A DNA stretch of 64,000 bases from JBOHRN01 sp050732775 (GTDB taxonomy: Bacteria > Gemmatimonadota > Gemmatimonadetes > Longimicrobiales > Longimicrobiaceae). Below, piece by piece: positions 1 through 9,716 of this stretch (position 1 is the stretch's first letter; each line of letters opens with the position of its first letter). Location: contig JBOHRN010000010.1 in assembly GCA_050732775.1 (NCBI GenBank), positions 124,001 to 188,000 of the forward strand, in the 5' to 3' direction. The notes beneath the pieces are model-generated. The model worked only from the letters and a program-made list of their open reading frames with translations. It did not search any database and was not told the DNA's origin. The position numbers and the translations under genes are program-made.

Positions 1-1845
<1,845 letters not shown>

Positions 1846-1885
1846 TACCTTTTCTTACCCAACAAACTCGCTCGTGATCGCCGGC

Positions 1886-2440
1886 CTAGAGACTGGCGAT
1901 AAAGGGTAGATTCCTAAAGTCCTCGGAGTGGTCGAGCCCGTAGCCGATGAGGAACTCCCGGGGTGCGTTGAACCCCACCCAGCGCGGCTCCAGGGCCAGC
2001 TCCGGCGCGATGTGTTTGTGTAACAGCGCGCAGATCTCGAGCGAGAGGGGGCCTCGCGCCCGCACCAGCGAGACCAGCCGGTTGATGGTGGTGCCGCTGT
2101 CCACGATGTCTTCCACCAGGATCACATGCCGGTCCTTCACTCCCGTCCCCGCGTCGTAGAGGAGCTGTACCTCGCCCGAAGAAGTGGTTCCCGATCCGTA
2201 GCTCGCGGCCACCAGGAAGTCGACCTGCAGGGGACGGGAGATCTCTCGCACCAGGTCGCCCACAAAGATGAACGAGCCCTTGAGCAGCCCCACCACCAGG
2301 AGCGGCTCGCCCGGGGGGTACGCCCGGGTGATTTCGTGCCCTATCTCCTTTACCCGCGCGGCGATCTCCCCGGCGGTGTAGACCACGCGACCGAGCTCCC
2401 GGCCTCCGGTACGGGCGAGCGCCTCTTCGGAGTCGATCAA
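1886..2440 (-). CDS. hpt: Hypoxanthine phosphoribosyltransferase
   Basis: Purine salvage enzyme converting hypoxanthine or guanine plus PRPP to IMP or GMP in the cytoplasm. The 184-residue length is normal for the family. Visible motifs are the PRPP-binding loop VILVEDIVDSGTT and the substrate-side LLKGSFIFVGDLVR. The start is TTG at 2440, overlapping the tilS stop in a TTGA junction, which suggests translational coupling. The gene sits between tilS and ftsH as in Bacillus and many other phyla. Confidence 0.95.
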   Translation of the reverse strand: MIDSEEALARTGGRELGRVVYTAGEIAARVKEIGHEITRAYPPGEPLLVVGLLKGSFIFVGDLVREISRPLQVDFLVAASYGSGTTSSGEVQLLYDAGTGVKDRHVILVEDIVDSGTTINRLVSLVRARGPLSLEICALLHKHIAPELALEPRWVGFNAPREFLIGYGLDHSEDFRNLPFIASL

Positions 2441-3858
2441 AGTGCTTCAAAGCCCACGGTGAACGAAGCCTGCCCCTCTTTGGCTATCACGGCGGGGTCG
2501 GTACCCAGCCCCCCCGCCCACACCACCCTTCCCTGCCCGTCGGCCAGCACCGGAACGAGGTCCCGCTCCGAGCGGCGGACTCGCCGCTCCACGAACAGCT
2601 TCTTGAGCTTCTTGGTGCCCGCTGGAGTGCGCAGCCGGTCGCCGGGGCGCCAACCCCGCGCCTCGAGCGGAAAGCGCAGGGCGTCCGGGTCGAAATCGGC
2701 CCGGTAACGGAGCCGGACTCCGGACAGCTCCGACCCGTCCGCCGGCCACCAGAGCTTGAGGGGCCGCCCCCCCAGCCGCACCCGGGCTTCTCCCCCACCG
2801 GGCCCCTCGATGCGGGCGCTCAACTCGGCAAGCGGAGGAGTAGTCCGCTCCAAGCGGAGTTGGCCGAACTCGGCCGAGAGCTCAAGTCCACCAGGAAGCA
2901 CGAGAGTCCTTCCGCTCGGGGCGTCCCTAATAAACTGTACCGCGCGGGCGGTTCCCCGGCGCGAAAGCTCCTGGCCGAGCCGCTGGACGGCCCTGCGGAT
3001 TACGCGCACGGCAACCGGATGGGGGTAGCGCAAGAGCTCGGCCCGGTCTATCAGCAGTGCCTCCCCCCGGCGCCGGACCAACCGGCCAAGTACCGGCCCG
3101 AGCAGTACCTCGAGCGCCTCTTCGGTCTCGGCCGCCAACTCGGCCAGGGCGGCCAGCCGCGCCGCGGCCGAGGGGTGGATCTCGCTCTCCAGGAGGGGGA
3201 GGACGACGTGGCGGATGCGGTTGCGGACCGGACCCGGAGCTAGGTTGGTGGGGTCGTTTCGCCACGAGAGCCCGGCCGCCCGGGCGTACCTTTCGATCTC
3301 CCGGCGACGGGCGAAGAGTAGGGGTCGCACGAAACCGTCGGAAGTAACCGGCCGGATGCCCGCGAGTCCCCGCACCCCGGTGCCGCGAGCAGCTCGGAAG
3401 AGCACGGTCTCGGCCTGGTCGTCGGCGTGGTGTGCGGTGGCCACCCAGTCTGCTCCCCGCTCGCGCAGGACGCGGAGCAGGAAGCTCCGCCTCGCCTTCC
3501 GCGCCCCGGTCTCCGAACGTGCCGCGGTAGTTGCCCGCTCAGAGACCAGCGGCACCCCCCAGGCCCGGCAAAGTCCTTCTACCCAGTGGGCATCCTCCGC
3601 GCTGGAGGGGCGCATGGCGTGATCGAAGTGGGCTACCGCCAGCTCTCCCAAGCTGTCCCGCACCGTGAAGCCGAGAAGGTACAGCAGAAGGGTGGAGTCG
3701 CAGCCGCCCGAAAGGGCGGCGACCACCGAGGGTAGTCTCCCGGCCGCGAGCTCCGTCCAGCGTTCCCTGAACCTCTGCTCGAACGACCGCCGCCACGCGG
3801 CTTCGTCAGCAGGCGCCGTGCGGCGCGCCGGGGGGTAGGGGTCGTCCGATCTCTTCAT
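2437..3858 (-). CDS. tilS: tRNA(Ile)-lysidine synthase TilS
   Basis: Converts C34 of the CAU anticodon of minor tRNA-Ile to lysidine so that it reads AUA. The N-terminal PP-loop ATPase motif SGGCDS is at residues 50-55, followed by HFDH and the HHADDQAET segment typical of TilS. The C-terminal substrate-binding domain carries RGWRPGDRLRTP and KKLKKLFVERRV. At 473 residues it is a full-length two-domain form. The ATG at 3858 lies 53 bases inside the end of the upstream phosphodiesterase gene, an unusually long overlap. No good later start is seen before the PP-loop domain. Confidence 0.95.
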   Translation of the reverse strand: MKRSDDPYPPARRTAPADEAAWRRSFEQRFRERWTELAAGRLPSVVAALSGGCDSTLLLYLLGFTVRDSLGELAVAHFDHAMRPSSAEDAHWVEGLCRAWGVPLVSERATTAARSETGARKARRSFLLRVLRERGADWVATAHHADDQAETVLFRAARGTGVRGLAGIRPVTSDGFVRPLLFARRREIERYARAAGLSWRNDPTNLAPGPVRNRIRHVVLPLLESEIHPSAAARLAALAELAAETEEALEVLLGPVLGRLVRRRGEALLIDRAELLRYPHPVAVRVIRRAVQRLGQELSRRGTARAVQFIRDAPSGRTLVLPGGLELSAEFGQLRLERTTPPLAELSARIEGPGGGEARVRLGGRPLKLWWPADGSELSGVRLRYRADFDPDALRFPLEARGWRPGDRLRTPAGTKKLKKLFVERRVRRSERDLVPVLADGQGRVVWAGGLGTDPAVIAKEGQASFTVGFEAL

Positions 3859-4654
3859 GGAGCACGGTCGCGAGCAGGTCCGGCCGGTCGGTCACCACTC
3901 CGTCCACGCCCCAGCGCAGGAGCCGCCGCATGGCTACCGGATCGTTGACGGTCCAGACGTGAACGGCCACGTTGAGGGCGTGGGCGGCGCGGATCAGCCC
4001 CGGGGAGAGCACTTGCCGACGCTTGTGTTCCTCGGGCAGCTGGAAGGCGTCGACCCGGGGGTGGTACCAGCTCGCCAGTCGCAGCCGGTAGCTGAGGTAA
4101 AAGGTACGCAGCTCCCGCAAGGAAGCGCTGGTCGCGAGCCGAGAGCCGCGCCGCCGCAGCGCATCCTGAGGCCGACTCGCGGCGATCAGGGTACGGCCTT
4201 CGGCCCCGGCGCTAGCCACCACCTCGGCCACCCGCTCCCGCACCCGGCCGTCCTTGATCTCCACGTTGAGCCGTACGCCGGGGCAGCGGTCGAACACCTC
4301 CCGCAGAGTGGGTATCCGCACCCCCGTGCCCCGGAACGGCCGGTCGCCGCCAGCGCTCCGGAAGCGGAATCCGGCGTCCAGGGATTGGAGCTGCTCCAAG
4401 GCCATTTCCGCCACCCGACCCGAGCCCCCGGTGGTACGGTCCACGGTGGCGTCGTGGATGACCACGGCTTCGCCGTCACGGCTGGGGTGAACGTCGAGCT
4501 CCAGAACGTCGGTCCCCCACCACTCCACCGCCCGCTGGAACGCCTCCAAGGTATTCTCGGGCGCCAGTAGCGTGCTCCCCCGGTGGGCGATCAGAAGGGG
4601 AGCACCGGCGAGGTAGGGATGGCCCGGACGGTACCCGCGAAGCCCGCGGGTCAC
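3806..4654 (-). CDS. Glycerophosphodiester phosphodiesterase family protein
   Basis: Probable GDPD/UgpQ-type enzyme hydrolysing glycerophosphodiesters to glycerol-3-phosphate and an alcohol. The TIM-barrel signature is complete: LLIAHRGS, APENTLEAF, ELDVHPSRDG, VIHD, and NVEIKDG for metal and substrate binding. The GTG at 4654 is chosen because it forms a GTGA overlap with the upstream gene, giving 282 residues. A longer reading to 4750 would run deep into that gene with atypical sequence. There is no signal peptide, so a cytoplasmic enzyme is inferred. Substrate not determinable from sequence. Confidence 0.88.
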   Translation of the reverse strand: MTRGLRGYRPGHPYLAGAPLLIAHRGSTLLAPENTLEAFQRAVEWWGTDVLELDVHPSRDGEAVVIHDATVDRTTGGSGRVAEMALEQLQSLDAGFRFRSAGGDRPFRGTGVRIPTLREVFDRCPGVRLNVEIKDGRVRERVAEVVASAGAEGRTLIAASRPQDALRRRGSRLATSASLRELRTFYLSYRLRLASWYHPRVDAFQLPEEHKRRQVLSPGLIRAAHALNVAVHVWTVNDPVAMRRLLRWGVDGVVTDRPDLLATVLHEEIGRPLPPGAPHGAC

Positions 4655-5166
4655 TCCTCCTCGTCCAGGCGTGCCCTCTCCCCCGGACCCAACCGGTACA
4701 ACCGGTAGAGGACCAGGTCGATCAGCCGGCTGGTCATGGCCCGAGCCCACACCAGCTTTTCGGAGTCGGCTCCCGACTCCATGTCCGAGGTGGTAGACGC
4801 GTACCGCTCGCCCAAGAAGCGGAGGATCTCCTCCACGGCGTCGGGGCGGGGGTTGGCGGGGGCGATCGAGTCCGCGGGCACCTCGCGCACCAGGAGACCG
4901 TCTACGAAGGCGAGGAAGCCAGGAAAGACCATTTCGGTCAGGTGGCCGCCCGGAACCGCTTCTTCGTCGGTCAGCTCCTCCCAGCTCAGCTCGTTCCAGT
5001 ACAGCTCTTCGGCGTCCTCCCGCAGGTGGGCGAGATTGCCACCGGAGGCGGATTCGCCCCCCTCGGCCACGCAGGGGGGCAGCTCCCCGAGGAGCTGCTC
5101 GATGCGCACGCGGCGGCTCTCTACGACTGATTGGGCGGTCTCGGCGTCCGCGGAGTGCTCGGGCAT
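4651..5166 (-). CDS. Conserved-looking acidic protein of unknown function
   Basis: 171-residue acidic, mostly helical protein that I do not recognise. There is no signal peptide or membrane segment. It has a helical C-terminal stretch ending GERARLDEEE and a conserved-looking WNELSWEELTDEEAVPGG segment. It is the first gene of the phosphodiesterase-tilS-hpt-ftsH run and its stop overlaps the phosphodiesterase start (GTGA). Coding is supported by that coupling and by codon use like its neighbours. No function is proposed. Confidence 0.75.
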   Translation of the reverse strand: MPEHSADAETAQSVVESRRVRIEQLLGELPPCVAEGGESASGGNLAHLREDAEELYWNELSWEELTDEEAVPGGHLTEMVFPGFLAFVDGLLVREVPADSIAPANPRPDAVEEILRFLGERYASTTSDMESGADSEKLVWARAMTSRLIDLVLYRLYRLGPGERARLDEEE

Positions 5167-5256
5167 GGAAAAGCAGTAGGGCTTGGGGCGCTTCTCCGGC
5201 CCAACCTACTGGGCACGGGGCGGGCGCCGCAACCCCCCAACGAGCCGCGCCAAAGG

Positions 5257-5330
5257 TAGCGGAGGAGGGACTCGAACCCCCGACACGCGGATTATGATTC
5301 CGCTGCTCTAACCGGCTGAGCTACTCCGCC
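5257..5330 (-). tRNA. tRNA-Met (CAT anticodon), elongator
   Basis: 74-base cloverleaf on the minus strand. The acceptor stem pairs GGCGGAG with CTCCGCT with a G1-U72 wobble; the D-arm is GCTCAGCCGGTTAGAGC; the anticodon stem GCGGA/TCCGC has anticodon CAT at 5294-5296; the T-arm is GGGGGTTCGAGTCCC. CCA is not encoded (CCT follows). CAT could also mark the TilS substrate tRNA-Ile2, but the G1-U72 pair and GGCGG/CCGCT acceptor match elongator tRNA-Met of other bacteria, as in Bacillus. Confidence 0.9.
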
Positions 5331-5340
5331 AAGGAGCAAA

Positions 5341-5369
5341 AAAGTACCCCCTCGGAGGGTCTAAGTCAA
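5341..5369 (-). promoter_or_regulatory. Sigma-70-type promoter for tRNA-Met
   Basis: Read on the minus strand: -35 TTGACT (5364-5369), a 17-base spacer, and -10 TACTTT (5341-5346), with the tRNA 5' end 10 bases after the -10 box. The spacer contains the imperfect dyad ACCCTC-CGA-GGGGGT. It lies just beyond the ftsB stop. Confidence 0.6.
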
Positions 5370-5395
5370 GCAGTTCCTGGGAGGCGCGCCCGTTT

Positions 5396-5722
5396 TCAGG
5401 GAACCGACGCAAGGGCGGGGGCCGACTCCGGTTCTACCTCCACGAAGCGGTAGAGGACCTCGCCAGGGCGGATCATGCCGTAACGTTCGCGGGCCACCCG
5501 CTCCAGGGCGGCTGCCTCGCTCTCCAGAGCTTCCGCCTGCTCGCCCAGCGTGCCGGTCACGGCTCGGAGCGAATCGAGCCGGGCGGCAAGAGCGGCGCGC
5601 TCTCCATCCATCCGCACCAAGTCCAAGCTGGTGTGTTCGCCCGCCCACACCGCGTAGTAAAGGATCACCAGCACGAGAGCGCCCCGAAGGACGTCTCGTA
5701 CCTGCTTGGAGTTTACTCCCAT
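5396..5722 (-). CDS. ftsB: FtsB/DivIC-type septum formation initiator
   Basis: Small bitopic division protein expected to act with FtsL and FtsQ partners in the divisome. It has a short N-terminal tail, one transmembrane helix (about residues 15-28, GALVLVILYYAVWAG), a coiled coil of about 45 residues, then the family motif RERYGMIRPGEVLYRF. The 108-residue length is normal. It lies directly downstream of eno with a 10-base overlap, the same eno-ftsB order as in E. coli, which supports the call. Confidence 0.88.
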   Translation of the reverse strand: MGVNSKQVRDVLRGALVLVILYYAVWAGEHTSLDLVRMDGERAALAARLDSLRAVTGTLGEQAEALESEAAALERVARERYGMIRPGEVLYRFVEVEPESAPALASVP

Positions 5723-6987
5723 ATGGCTAGCCCCGGGTATTCGGCCGCGCTCCCTAGCTGCTCTTCGATCCTCAAGAGACGGTTGTACTTGGCCACGCGG
5801 TCGGTGCGGCTCGCGCTGCCGGTCTTAATCTGGCCTACCCCGGTGGCCACCGCCAGGTCCGCGATGAAAGTATCTTCGGTCTCACCCGAGCGGTGCGAGA
5901 TTACCACCCCGTAACCGGCGTCGCGGGCGGTCGCGACCGCCTCCAGGGTTTCGCTGAGAGTTCCGATTTGGTTGACCTTGACCAGGATGGCGTTGGCTAC
6001 TCCCTCCGAGATCCCCCGCTCCAGGCGGGCCGTGTTGGTCACAAAGAGGTCGTCTCCCACCAGTTGCACCCGCTCCCCCAGCGCGCCGGTGAGCAGCCGC
6101 CAGCCGTCCCAGTCGTTCTCGTCCAGAGGGTCCTCTAGCGAACCAATAGGGTAGCGCTCGGTCAAATCCCGGTAAAAGTCCAACATCTCAGCCGAGGTCA
6201 GCTTCTCGCCGCTGGATTTATGGAATACGTAGCTCCCCTCCCGGTACATCTCCGAGCCCGCCACGTCGAGCGCCAGCACCACCTCTTCGTCTCCGTACCC
6301 CGCCTCCCCGATGGCGTCGAGGATAACCTCCAGCGGCTCCTGGTTGCTCGCCAGGTCGGGGGCGAAACCGCCCTCGTCGCCCACCGCCGTATTCATCCCC
6401 CTCCCCGCCAGGACCCTCTTGAGGGCGTGGAAGATCTCGACCCCCGCGCGCAGCCCCCGGGAGAAAGTCTCCGCGCCCACCGGCATGACCATGAACTCCT
6501 GAAAGTCCACGTTGTTACCGGCGTGGGCGCCTCCGTTCAGGATGTTCATCATGGGCACGGGCAGAACGCGCGCGGAAGACCCGCCCAGGTGACGAAAAAG
6601 GGGAACTCCGGAGTCGGCCGCGGCCGCGCGCGCGTTAGCCAGGGAGACGGCAAGGATGGCGTTGGCACCCAACCGGCTCTTGTCCGGGGTACCGTCCAGT
6701 TCGATCATGCGCCGATCGATCCCGGCTTGGTCGCACGGGTCGGCGCCCTGGAGCGCGGGCCCGAGCACGGTACGGACGTTCTCCACCGCGCGCAGGGTCC
6801 CAAGGCCCCCGTAGCGGCTGGCGTCGCCGTCGCGTAGCTCCACGGCTTCGTGCTCGCCGGTGGAGGCACCACTCGGTACGGCGGCGCGGCCCATGACCCC
6901 GCTGGACAGGATCACGTCACTCTCTACGGTGGGGTTGCCCCTGGAGTCGAGGATCTGGCGGGCCAGCACCCGCTTAATTCTGCTCAT
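5713..6987 (-). CDS. eno: Enolase
   Basis: Glycolytic enzyme interconverting 2-phosphoglycerate and phosphoenolpyruvate; cytoplasmic and Mg-dependent. The 424-residue length is typical. Seen: ARQILDSRGNPTVE at the N-terminus, SGASTGEHEAVELRDGD, the metal and catalytic region EDPLDENDWDG, LVGDDLFVTN, ILVKVNQIGT, and the SHRSGETEDTFIADLAVA signature. It is followed by ftsB with a short overlap. Confidence 0.98.
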   Translation of the reverse strand: MSRIKRVLARQILDSRGNPTVESDVILSSGVMGRAAVPSGASTGEHEAVELRDGDASRYGGLGTLRAVENVRTVLGPALQGADPCDQAGIDRRMIELDGTPDKSRLGANAILAVSLANARAAAADSGVPLFRHLGGSSARVLPVPMMNILNGGAHAGNNVDFQEFMVMPVGAETFSRGLRAGVEIFHALKRVLAGRGMNTAVGDEGGFAPDLASNQEPLEVILDAIGEAGYGDEEVVLALDVAGSEMYREGSYVFHKSSGEKLTSAEMLDFYRDLTERYPIGSLEDPLDENDWDGWRLLTGALGERVQLVGDDLFVTNTARLERGISEGVANAILVKVNQIGTLSETLEAVATARDAGYGVVISHRSGETEDTFIADLAVATGVGQIKTGSASRTDRVAKYNRLLRIEEQLGSAAEYPGLAIWE

Positions 6988-7029
6988 GAATCGGACGGTA
7001 CCTAGGGGGATGGCAAGCCGTCCCGGCTC

Positions 7030-8550
7030 TTAGCTCGGGGGCGGCAGATCGGCAATGACGCCCGCTGCCACGGGCGGATCACCGGGTTCGCCCAGCCACG
7101 CCAAGGCGGCGGGGAGGGACGCGGACACGTCGCGGGCGAGGAGCGAACGCCCGCGGCCCGCCAGTTCGGCGGCGCGCCCCGAGACGAAGAGAGCCAGTCC
7201 GGCCGCGCTCCAGGGGTCGCAACCGAGAGCCAGGAAGGCGGCGGCCACCCCGGCCAGGGTGTCGCCGCTACCGCCGGTGGCCAGCCCCGAGTGGCCGGTC
7301 AGGTTAACCGCCACCGGCTGCCCCGGCGCGGCTACCAAGGAGGGCGAGCCCTTGAGGAGCACGGCGCATGCAAACCAGCTGGCCGCCTCTCTGGCGGCCG
7401 CGAACGGGTCGTCCGTGACCTCCGAGGCAGAGCACTCCAAGACACGCCCCAGCTCGCCCGGATGGGGGGTGAGGAGGAGGGGTCGCTCCTTGCCGCGCGC
7501 CAGTTCGGGGGCGGCGGCCAGGAGCGTGATTGCGTCCGCGTCCACCAGCACCGGCGCGTCGCCCCTTGCTAGGACCCGTTCCAGCAGCGCGGCCGCCGCC
7601 CGGTCGACGCCGATACCAGGACCGACCAGCACGGCGTCGGCGTCCTCGAGAGCGGCGCCCAACCCCTTTTCCCCCCGTTCGATGAACACCGCTTCCGGGA
7701 GGGCTGTCTGCAGGATGGTCCGGTTCTCGGCCACGGAGACCAGCCGCACCAGACCCGCTCCCGCCCGCCCCGCTGCCGTCCCGGCCAAGATCGCCGCCCC
7801 CGCCATCCCCTCCCTCCCCGCCACCACCGCCACCGTGCCCAGGGTGCCCTTGTGGGCGTCCGGAGCCACCGGCGGCAGCGCAGCCCGCGCCCACCCCCTG
7901 TCCAACAAGAGAGCTGACGGCTCGGTTAGGGGGCCCAGCCCGATCTCGGCCACCACGATCCGGCCGGCCAGGGCGCGGCCGGGAAAGCGCAGCAGCCCCC
8001 GCTTGAGGACGTCGAAAGTCACCGTCACATCCGCGCGGACCGCCGCGCCCGGCGTCTGGCCGGTCAGTAAGTCCACCCCCGAGGGGCCGTCGAGCGCCAC
8101 CACCGGCCGGCCCGAGCGGTTTATCTCGAGGATGATCGAGCTGGCGGGTTCTCTCGGAGCGCCGCGGGCGCCGGTGCCCAAGAGTCCATCCACCACCACC
8201 CCGGCCGAGAGGAGTGCCCGTTCAGAGTCCTCAGCCACCGGCAGCTCCCAGCCGCGCGCCAGCTCACCCGGCAGCGGTGAATCTGCCAGCGGGAGTGCCG
8301 CCACCTCCCTACCCCACGCCCCTAGGGTGCGCAGCAAGACCAAGGCGTCGCCCCCGTTACTCCCCGTGCCCACCGCCGCCACCACCCGACCAGACGGGTA
8401 CAGGGCGTGGACCACGGCCGCGGCGGCGCGACCCGCGGCTTCCATGAGAACGGCTGGGGGGGTGTTCCACTCCCTCTCGGCGGCGCTATCGCGCTCACGC
8501 GCCTCAGCGGGCGTGAGCACGCCGACTGGGGAGTGGCGGCTGGCGCTCAC
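7030..8550 (-). CDS. nnr: Bifunctional NAD(P)H-hydrate epimerase / ADP-dependent NAD(P)H-hydrate dehydratase
   Basis: Repairs damaged NAD(P)H hydrates. The N-terminal YjeF_N epimerase half includes AVGTGSNGGDALVLLRTL and DGLLGTGARG. The C-terminal ribokinase-like dehydratase half has GPGIGVDRA, LLTPHPGELGRVL, LLKGSPSLV and GHSGLATGGSGDTLAGV. The GTG at 8550 is preferred (506 residues) because the longer reading to 8694 runs into the zinc-ribbon gene with non-conserved sequence. No clear ribosome site supports it, so the start is uncertain by several codons. Confidence 0.9.
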   Translation of the reverse strand: MSASRHSPVGVLTPAEARERDSAAEREWNTPPAVLMEAAGRAAAAVVHALYPSGRVVAAVGTGSNGGDALVLLRTLGAWGREVAALPLADSPLPGELARGWELPVAEDSERALLSAGVVVDGLLGTGARGAPREPASSIILEINRSGRPVVALDGPSGVDLLTGQTPGAAVRADVTVTFDVLKRGLLRFPGRALAGRIVVAEIGLGPLTEPSALLLDRGWARAALPPVAPDAHKGTLGTVAVVAGREGMAGAAILAGTAAGRAGAGLVRLVSVAENRTILQTALPEAVFIERGEKGLGAALEDADAVLVGPGIGVDRAAAALLERVLARGDAPVLVDADAITLLAAAPELARGKERPLLLTPHPGELGRVLECSASEVTDDPFAAAREAASWFACAVLLKGSPSLVAAPGQPVAVNLTGHSGLATGGSGDTLAGVAAAFLALGCDPWSAAGLALFVSGRAAELAGRGRSLLARDVSASLPAALAWLGEPGDPPVAAGVIADLPPPS

Positions 8551-8600
8551 GTTAACGGGCGCAGCGCGCGCGGAAACCGCCGTGTAGCGACGGCACCGCT

Positions 8601-8798
8601 CTACTTGTAACTCTGGCCGATAGTCCGGCCAAAGCTGATCTCCCCGTTGTCGATGCGGATGTTGAAGCCGCACTCCGGATTGGAGCAGACCCACGCCTTG
8701 TAGGTGATGGGCGCCCCGTCGCGCCCGTAGTCAGAAAGGGGGACGAGGAGTCCGGAGCCGCACTTCTCACACGGCGGATACTCCCGTTCGGCAGACAC
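8601..8798 (-). CDS. Small zinc-ribbon protein
   Basis: 65-residue protein with two cysteine pairs, CEKC at residues 10-13 and CSNPEC near 38-43, consistent with one bound zinc. The first lines resemble FmdB or ribbon-helix proteins, but the family is not recognised with certainty. Role unknown; a nucleic-acid or partner-binding adaptor is one possibility. It lies 50 bases before the chosen nnr start and 77 bases after the Minf_1886-type gene. Confidence 0.7.
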   Translation of the reverse strand: MSAEREYPPCEKCGSGLLVPLSDYGRDGAPITYKAWVCSNPECGFNIRIDNGEISFGRTIGQSYK

Positions 8799-8875
8799 AG
8801 TCGATCACCTCCCGTCGCTCGAGAAACCGGCCTCGGCCGGCTGTCTGGCGCGGAGAGGCCGAGGTTTGCGCCGGC

Positions 8876-9283
8876 TCAAGGGCCGGAGACGCTGGCCGGG
8901 GCGATCCAGGGGTAGTCGGCCTCGAAGGCAGTCTCGAAGTCATACAGGGCCTCGAAGTCGGAGATCGTATCCCCCTCCTGGGCCACCAGCACACCGCATT
9001 CGACCAGGGCGAAAACCACCTCGCCGAGGTCGCGGGTAGATTCGACCCCCCAGAAGCCGAGGACGGAGCGGGCCAGAGGTCCGAACCGGTCCAGGGCCAA
9101 CTCCCGGCACCCCTCGGCGAGCTCCTTCCCGGTCACGTGGCGGGGCTTGCCAATCCCCTCGAGGGTGTGCTGGAGCCCCGAGAGGATAAAGAGGTAAGCG
9201 GTCTCGTGATACGCCGGATAGCGCTGGCGGAGCCGGTCGATGACCGACCCCTCCAGGGGAACGGTGGTCACGGGTGCGCTCAC
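8876..9283 (-). CDS. Minf_1886 family protein
   Basis: 135-residue protein matching the widespread uncharacterised Minf_1886 family. The N-terminal YHETAYLFILSGLQHT is followed by HVTGKELAEGCRELALDRFG, LGFWGVESTRDLGEVVFAL, and an acidic tail DFEALYDFETAFEADYP. The function is not established. It shows no signal peptide or membrane helix. It stands between ylbF and the zinc-ribbon gene, with about 75-base gaps on both sides. Confidence 0.78.
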   Translation of the reverse strand: MSAPVTTVPLEGSVIDRLRQRYPAYHETAYLFILSGLQHTLEGIGKPRHVTGKELAEGCRELALDRFGPLARSVLGFWGVESTRDLGEVVFALVECGVLVAQEGDTISDFEALYDFETAFEADYPWIAPASVSGP

Positions 9284-9356
9284 TACACGGTCCCTGCCAC
9301 GGTATTGGTCACGTCCCCAATCTTTGCAACGGGCGCTCCCCGCGCAAGCCCCGCCG

Positions 9357-9716
9357 CTACTGGGCGAGGATTATCCGGCTCTTCTCCCCCGCCTCGATAC
9401 CGCTGGCGATCTCCTGGTTGACCCGGCCCATGAGCTTCTCGAAGTTGGCCTGGGCCGCGATCACTCCCTGGTAAACGGAGCGGCCCTGCAGATCCTCGAC
9501 GATCTCCTGGTACTCCTTCTGCTCCTCCTGGGAGGGCTCACTCCCGCTCTGGAGGGCGCGGGCCAACGACGCCTGGAGGTCCTCCAGCCGGTTGAGCTTG
9601 GTCACCACCTCGCGATCGTCGTTGAGCCGTTGGTTGGCCTGTTTTAGTGCCTTGAGCTCGTCGGTCTGGGCGACTAGCCGACCCACCTCGCGCGCCTTCT
9701 CCTGGATCGCGTCCAT
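9357..9716 (-). CDS. YlbF/YmcA-like regulator
   Basis: 119-residue, almost entirely helical protein of the Com_YlbF family, which in Bacillus works in a complex that promotes RNase Y-dependent mRNA maturation. Seen: IQEKAREVGRLVAQTDELKA, KQANQRLNDDREV, then QEEQKEYQEIVEDLQ and QANFEKLMGRVNQEIAS. Its ATG shares one base with the prmC stop (TAATG), so it is probably the last gene of rpmE-prfA-prmC-ylbF. Whether it has the same role outside Firmicutes is unknown. Confidence 0.75.
   Translation of the reverse strand: MDAIQEKAREVGRLVAQTDELKALKQANQRLNDDREVVTKLNRLEDLQASLARALQSGSEPSQEEQKEYQEIVEDLQGRSVYQGVIAAQANFEKLMGRVNQEIASGIEAGEKSRIILAQ

Noticed and set aside
5257..5330. tRNA-Ile2 reading of the CAT-anticodon tRNA, which would pair with TilS upstream
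   Set aside because: The G1-U72 pair and GGCGGAG/CTCCGCT acceptor match elongator tRNA-Met; tRNA-Ile2 genes have a different acceptor stem. Kept only as a minor alternative.
7055..8587. 510-codon plus-strand frame antisense to nnr
   Set aside because: Ser/Ala/Pro-rich without motifs; it mirrors the nnr codon pattern.
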